From Deltaproteobacteria bacterium (GTDB lineage Bacteria > Desulfobacterota > Desulfobacteria > Desulfobacterales > B30-G6): a stretch of 16,465 bases of DNA. The DNA lies in NCBI GenBank assembly GCA_003647375.1, contig QMMS01000070.1, positions 1 to 16,465 of the forward strand, given 5' to 3'. Shown here in pieces: positions 13,511 through 16,465 of the stretch (position 1 is the stretch's first letter; each line of letters opens with the position of its first letter). The position numbers were made by a program, and so were the translations under genes. Below the pieces are notes generated by a model. It was given only the letters and a program-made list of their open reading frames with translations, searched no databases and was not told the DNA's origin.

Positions 13511-13564
13511 TATAAAGCTGCCAGTAAAAATTTATGACTCTTTCTGAATATGCGTACTTTATAC

Positions 13565-13593
13565 TTGCTTCTCCAACAATCAAAAGTTACAAT
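13565..13593 (+). promoter_or_regulatory. Possible promoter for the Crp/Fnr-family regulator
   Basis: TTGCTT (13565-13570) is followed at 17-bp spacing by TACAAT (13588-13593), a 5/6 match to the -10. Initiation near 13600 would put the start at or next to the ATG at 13602, implying a leaderless or nearly leaderless mRNA. No Shine-Dalgarno sequence is visible before that ATG. Confidence 0.35.
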
Positions 13594-13601
13594 AATTACG
13601 A

Positions 13602-14300
13602 ATGGATACGAACCCACACATATCAAGTAGCTTGCTTATATCCGAGATTTTCAAAGGCCTTAACAGCAAACAGTCTACAGACCTAATAAAAAAGGGACGA
13701 CGGAAAAATCTCCAACCCAATAGCATTCTGTTCCATCAGGGTGACCCGGCAACAAATTGTTTCCTAGTGAATCGCGGGCGTTTAAAACTGACCAAACTCA
13801 ATGAACAGGGCAAGGAAGTCATCCTTCGCTATATCGGTGTCGGAGAGACGACTGCCACAATCGCCGTTTTGAAGGATAAAAACTATCCGGTTACGGCCGA
13901 ATCCATAGAAGAATCGGATGTGACCAGTTGGGATAAATCAATCATGAGTCAGATGATGCGGCAATATCCGGATATTGCAATCAACCTTATAGGCATTATC
14001 CTGGAGCGTCTTGACGATATACAGCACCGCTACCTGGAGGTTTGTACCGAACGTGTGGATCAACGCATCGCCCGTTCCCTTCTTCGGCTGATGCAGCGGG
14101 CCGGTTCGAAAACCAGGAATGGGATACGTATTGATATCGCCTTGAGCCGCCAAAATATCGCTGATTATTCAGGGACCACCTTGTACACAGTCAGTCGCAC
14201 GCTCAGTGCTTGGGAAAAAAAAGGTTGGATTAAATCCAGGCGCGAACAGATCGTCATCACCAATCCTCACGCCCTGGTTCAATTCGCTGAAACCGGTTGA
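13602..14300 (+). CDS. Crp/Fnr-family transcriptional regulator (candidate regulator of hcp)
   Basis: The 232-residue protein has an N-terminal cyclic-nucleotide-like beta barrel (about 14-120, with ILFHQGDPATNCFLVNRGRLKL), a dimerisation helix (about 125-160) and a C-terminal winged helix with LSRQNIADYSGTTLYTVSRTLSAWE (181-205). It has only two cysteines (53 and 148), so it cannot hold an Fnr-type 4Fe-4S cluster. The barrel lacks a recognisable cAMP phosphate cassette. In the recognition helix, S198-R199 match the Fnr E-x-x-S-R motif, but the Glu is Tyr (195), so the DNA target probably differs from the Fnr box. By neighbourhood it may be the HcpR/Dnr-type nitrosative-stress activator of the hcp genes that start 126 bp downstream. 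That role is inferred. Its promoter overlaps the space after the ClC gene. Confidence 0.82.
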   Translation: MDTNPHISSSLLISEIFKGLNSKQSTDLIKKGRRKNLQPNSILFHQGDPATNCFLVNRGRLKLTKLNEQGKEVILRYIGVGETTATIAVLKDKNYPVTAESIEESDVTSWDKSIMSQMMRQYPDIAINLIGIILERLDDIQHRYLEVCTERVDQRIARSLLRLMQRAGSKTRNGIRIDIALSRQNIADYSGTTLYTVSRTLSAWEKKGWIKSRREQIVITNPHALVQFAETG

Positions 14301-14425
14301 TCGATACCCTGTTAGCAAAAAACCCCGCGCCCCCATTTACCGGATCAATTTTTTTATTGAAAATAATCCTTCCTGTTTGCGCCAGCACAAAGACAGGCTC
14401 TAGAACAAGAACTATCCTCAACATT
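14301..14425. promoter_or_regulatory. Spacer before the hcp gene pair with two weak dyads
   Basis: This stretch should hold the promoter of the small protein-hcp pair if it is separate from the regulator. TCAAT-N6-ATTGA (14345-14360) is a perfect 5-bp dyad in a T-rich run. CCTGT...ACAGG (14372-14397) is another. Neither matches the TTGAT-N4-ATCAA Fnr box or the TTGAC-type palindrome reported for HcpR in Desulfovibrio. No convincing -35/-10 pair was seen. Confidence 0.25.
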
Positions 14426-14656
14426 ATGAGTACACGCATATTGGCAGACATTTCCATCAAGAAACTATTAGACCAGTACCCAATGCTTCTTCAGACGTTT
14501 ATTGATCTCGGTCTGCTGTGCGTGGGTTGTCCGACGGAAGCCTTCCACACTGTGGAGGATATGGCCAAAGAGTATGGATACGATCCAAACAAATTAATTC
14601 AGGATTTTCAACGCATCATTGACGCATCCAAGGCGTCGGAAATGCAAAAACCGTAA
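14426..14656 (+). CDS. DUF1858 hybrid-cluster-protein-associated redox disulfide protein
   Basis: The 76-residue product matches the DUF1858 type often called hybrid cluster protein-associated redox disulfide domain (TIGR03980-like). It has the ISIKKLLDQYP helix, LLCVGCPTEAFHTVEDMA with a CxxC pair (C38, C41 approximately), and a helical tail. Family knowledge: it is commonly encoded next to Hcp and the CxxC is thought to be redox active. It ends 27 bp before hcp on the same strand, so the two are probably co-transcribed. ATG at 14426 was chosen because it starts at the domain edge; an in-frame TTG at 14297 overlaps the regulator stop and adds a non-conserved extension. No clear Shine-Dalgarno precedes 14426. 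Confidence 0.85.
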   Translation: MSTRILADISIKKLLDQYPMLLQTFIDLGLLCVGCPTEAFHTVEDMAKEYGYDPNKLIQDFQRIIDASKASEMQKP

Positions 14657-14683
14657 TCACACAATACAATAAGGAGATACATC

Positions 14684-16348
14684 ATGTTTTGTTTTCAATG
14701 TCAGGAAACCGCCAAGAACACCGGCTGCACCGTCAGAGGGGTATGCGGCAAACCGGAAGAAACCGCCAACCTTCAAGACCTGTTGATTTTCACACTCAAA
14801 GGAATCTCGGTTTACGGTGAAAAACTCAAGGAACTGGGTACTGCAGACCGCACCAATGATGATTTTGTCGCCCAGAGCCTGTTTGCCACCATCACCAACG
14901 CTAACTGGGATGATTCACGCTTTACAGCCATGATCCAGGAAGGTTTTAAACGGCGGGACCAGGCCAAAGCCACATTTCTGGCCGCCTATAAGGGAAAAAA
15001 GGGCCATGATTTTGACGAAACACTGCCCGAAGCGGCCACTTGGGTGGCCACCGATACGTCCGATTATGCCGAAAAGGCAAAATCTGTGGGTGTCCTCGCC
15101 ACCGACAACGAGGATGTGCGTTCTTTGCGTGAGCTGTTGATAATCGGATTGAAAGGGGTCGCCGCTTATGCGGACCACGCATCCATCCTGGGATTTCAAA
15201 AAGACGATATCAACGACTTTATCATGGAAGCCCTGGCCTCCACCACCAAGGACCTGACAGTTGACGAGATGGTTGCTCTGGTCATGAAAGCCGGGGAAAC
15301 TGCGGTATCGACCATGGCCCTTCTTGACGAGGCCAACACCACGGCCTACGGCAACCCGGAAATTACCGAAGTAAATATCGGCGTGGGTAAAAAACCTGGG
15401 ATCCTGATCACCGGGCACGATCTAAAAGACATGGAAGAACTGCTTAAACAGACTGAAGGCACAGGTGTGGATGTGTACACCCACGGCGAGATGCTGCCGG
15501 CCAACTATTACCCTGCCTTTAAAAAATATGACAATTTTGTGGGCAACTATGGCGGCTCCTGGTGGCATCAGAACAAGGAGTTCGAGTCTTTTAACGGGCC
15601 GATCCTGCTGACCACCAACTGCCTGGTGCCCCTGAAAAAGAACAACACGTACCTTGACCGGCTCTTTACCACCGGTGTAGTGGGTTATGAAGGAGCCGTC
15701 CACATCGCCGACCGGTCTGCCGACGGTGCCAAGGATTTCTCTACCCTCATCGAAAAAGCCAAATCCTGCCCGCCACCCATCGAAATCGAGACCGGTACCA
15801 TCGTTGGCGGATTCGCTCACAACCAGGTCCTGGCCCTGGCGGACAAGGTGGTGGATGCCGTGAAGTCCGGCGCTATCAAGCGTTTCGTGGTCATGGCAGG
15901 CTGCGATGGGCGCCAGAAGTCCCGCAGCTATTTCACCGATGTAGCTGAAAACCTGCCTAAGGACACAGTCATTCTTACTGCCGGGTGCGCTAAATACCGT
16001 TACAATAAACTGGCCCTTGGCGACATCGGCGGCATCCCCCGGGTGTTGGATGCCGGCCAGTGCAATGATTCATACTCCCTGGCAGTGATTGCCCTGAAAC
16101 TCAAAGAGGTGTTCGGTCTGGAAGATATAAACGACCTGCCAATCTCCTACGACATCGCCTGGTACGAACAAAAGGCCGTAGCCGTGCTTCTGGCACTGCT
16201 GTTTCTGGGGGTTAAAGGTATTCGGCTGGGGCCGACACTGCCGGCATTTCTCTCCCCCAACATAGTCAAGGTATTGGTGGAAAAATTTGATATTAAACCC
16301 ACAGGTACCGTCGAGGAAGATATTGCGGCCATGATGGCAGGAAAATAA
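14684..16348 (+). CDS. hcp: Hybrid cluster protein (hydroxylamine reductase / NO-stress protein), class I
   Basis: The 554-residue protein is complete and carries every iron-sulfur ligand. The N-terminal cysteines C3, C6, C15 and C21 (C-x2-C-x8-C-x5-C) mark class I Hcp, the Desulfovibrio type with a cubane cluster, not the shorter-spaced facultative type. The hybrid Fe-S-O cluster ligands are H245, E269, C313, C407, C435, C460, E495 and K497, each exactly one residue later than the D. vulgaris numbering. The enzyme is cytosolic and reduces hydroxylamine in vitro; NO reduction or S-nitrosylation has been proposed in vivo. AAGGAG lies 8 bases before the ATG. It follows the DUF1858 gene and a Crp/Fnr-family regulator, a typical nitrosative-stress arrangement. 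No Hcr reductase gene is visible, as usual for class I. Confidence 0.97.
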   Translation: MFCFQCQETAKNTGCTVRGVCGKPEETANLQDLLIFTLKGISVYGEKLKELGTADRTNDDFVAQSLFATITNANWDDSRFTAMIQEGFKRRDQAKATFLAAYKGKKGHDFDETLPEAATWVATDTSDYAEKAKSVGVLATDNEDVRSLRELLIIGLKGVAAYADHASILGFQKDDINDFIMEALASTTKDLTVDEMVALVMKAGETAVSTMALLDEANTTAYGNPEITEVNIGVGKKPGILITGHDLKDMEELLKQTEGTGVDVYTHGEMLPANYYPAFKKYDNFVGNYGGSWWHQNKEFESFNGPILLTTNCLVPLKKNNTYLDRLFTTGVVGYEGAVHIADRSADGAKDFSTLIEKAKSCPPPIEIETGTIVGGFAHNQVLALADKVVDAVKSGAIKRFVVMAGCDGRQKSRSYFTDVAENLPKDTVILTAGCAKYRYNKLALGDIGGIPRVLDAGQCNDSYSLAVIALKLKEVFGLEDINDLPISYDIAWYEQKAVAVLLALLFLGVKGIRLGPTLPAFLSPNIVKVLVEKFDIKPTGTVEEDIAAMMAGK

Positions 16349-16354
16349 CTAGTG

Positions 16355-16465
16355 CCCATCCACAAATGGTCTTTTTCCGCGATATCTGCGTTGGACGCCA
16401 TGATTTAACTCCTCAAAATAGCACGCTATTACTCCGGGTTAAATCTGTCGTCCGCCTTGATCTCA
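16355..16465. repeat. Second copy of the palindromic dispersed element, cut by the right edge
   Basis: The core is an imperfect palindrome from GGACG (16393-16397) to CGTCC (16449-16453), with GATTTAAC/GTTAAATC arms inside and AATAGC-AC-GCTATT at the centre. Read on the plus strand it carries TCTGCGTTG (16385), TCCTCAAAATA (16410), GGTTAAA (16437) and CCGCCTTGA (16452) in the same order, and with gaps within one base, as the minus strand of the 5656-5799 element. The left flank contains ACAAATGGT, like that element's AAATGGTT end. The right end is outside the window. Confidence 0.7.

Noticed and set aside
14345..14360. Fnr box upstream of hcp
   Set aside because: The dyad TCAAT-N6-ATTGA has half-sites in the reverse order and a different spacing from TTGAT-N4-ATCAA.

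Overview
The window looks like a chromosomal segment of a strictly anaerobic, respiratory deltaproteobacterium, most likely a sulfate reducer of the Desulfobacterales type. This is inferred from gene content (class I hybrid cluster protein with its associated redox-disulfide protein, a membrane ETF-quinone oxidoreductase, a DUF1786 protein) and from intergenic spacers filled with short-period hairpin repeats. No rRNA, tRNA, CRISPR array, transposase or phage gene was seen.

Left part (1-5.6 kb). A truncated ETF-quinone oxidoreductase gene reads leftward off the edge. Divergent from it is a twin-arginine-exported solute-binding protein of the dipeptide/nickel type with no permease or ATPase beside it. 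A DUF1786 protein with an actin/Hsp70-like nucleotide-binding signature follows on the minus strand. After a 533-bp spacer with two possible promoters and several repeats comes an M20 (glutamate carboxypeptidase-like) zinc peptidase.

Middle (5.6-8.4 kb). A minus-strand metal-resistance operon holds a CadC/SmtB-type repressor with a complete alpha-5 zinc site, followed by a PIB-2 Zn/Cd/Pb-exporting ATPase. Its promoter carries a palindrome over the -10 element. The ATPase Shine-Dalgarno sequence sits in the loop of a perfect hairpin. The operon ends inside a ~144-bp imperfect palindrome.

Right-centre (8.5-13.5 kb). A rightward amino-acid locus holds a threonine-dehydratase-fold PLP enzyme, an overlapping ornithine-cyclodeaminase-family reductase, a class I/II aminotransferase and a ClC anion transporter with two CBS domains. 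The first pair resembles EutB/EutC (hydroxyectoine catabolism) and BhcB/BhcD (beta-hydroxyaspartate cycle), but the other genes of those pathways are not present here.

Right end (13.6-16.35 kb). A Crp/Fnr-family regulator, a small hybrid-cluster-associated protein and a class I hybrid cluster protein form a plausible nitric oxide/hydroxylamine stress module. The window closes inside a second copy of the palindromic repeat seen at 5.7 kb.

No clearly new multi-gene system was found. The least ordinary signals are the two related palindromes, the family of 7-8-bp-periodic hairpins that often supply the stop codon of the preceding gene, the loop-presented ribosome-binding site of the metal ATPase, and the unassigned dehydratase/reductase/aminotransferase locus.
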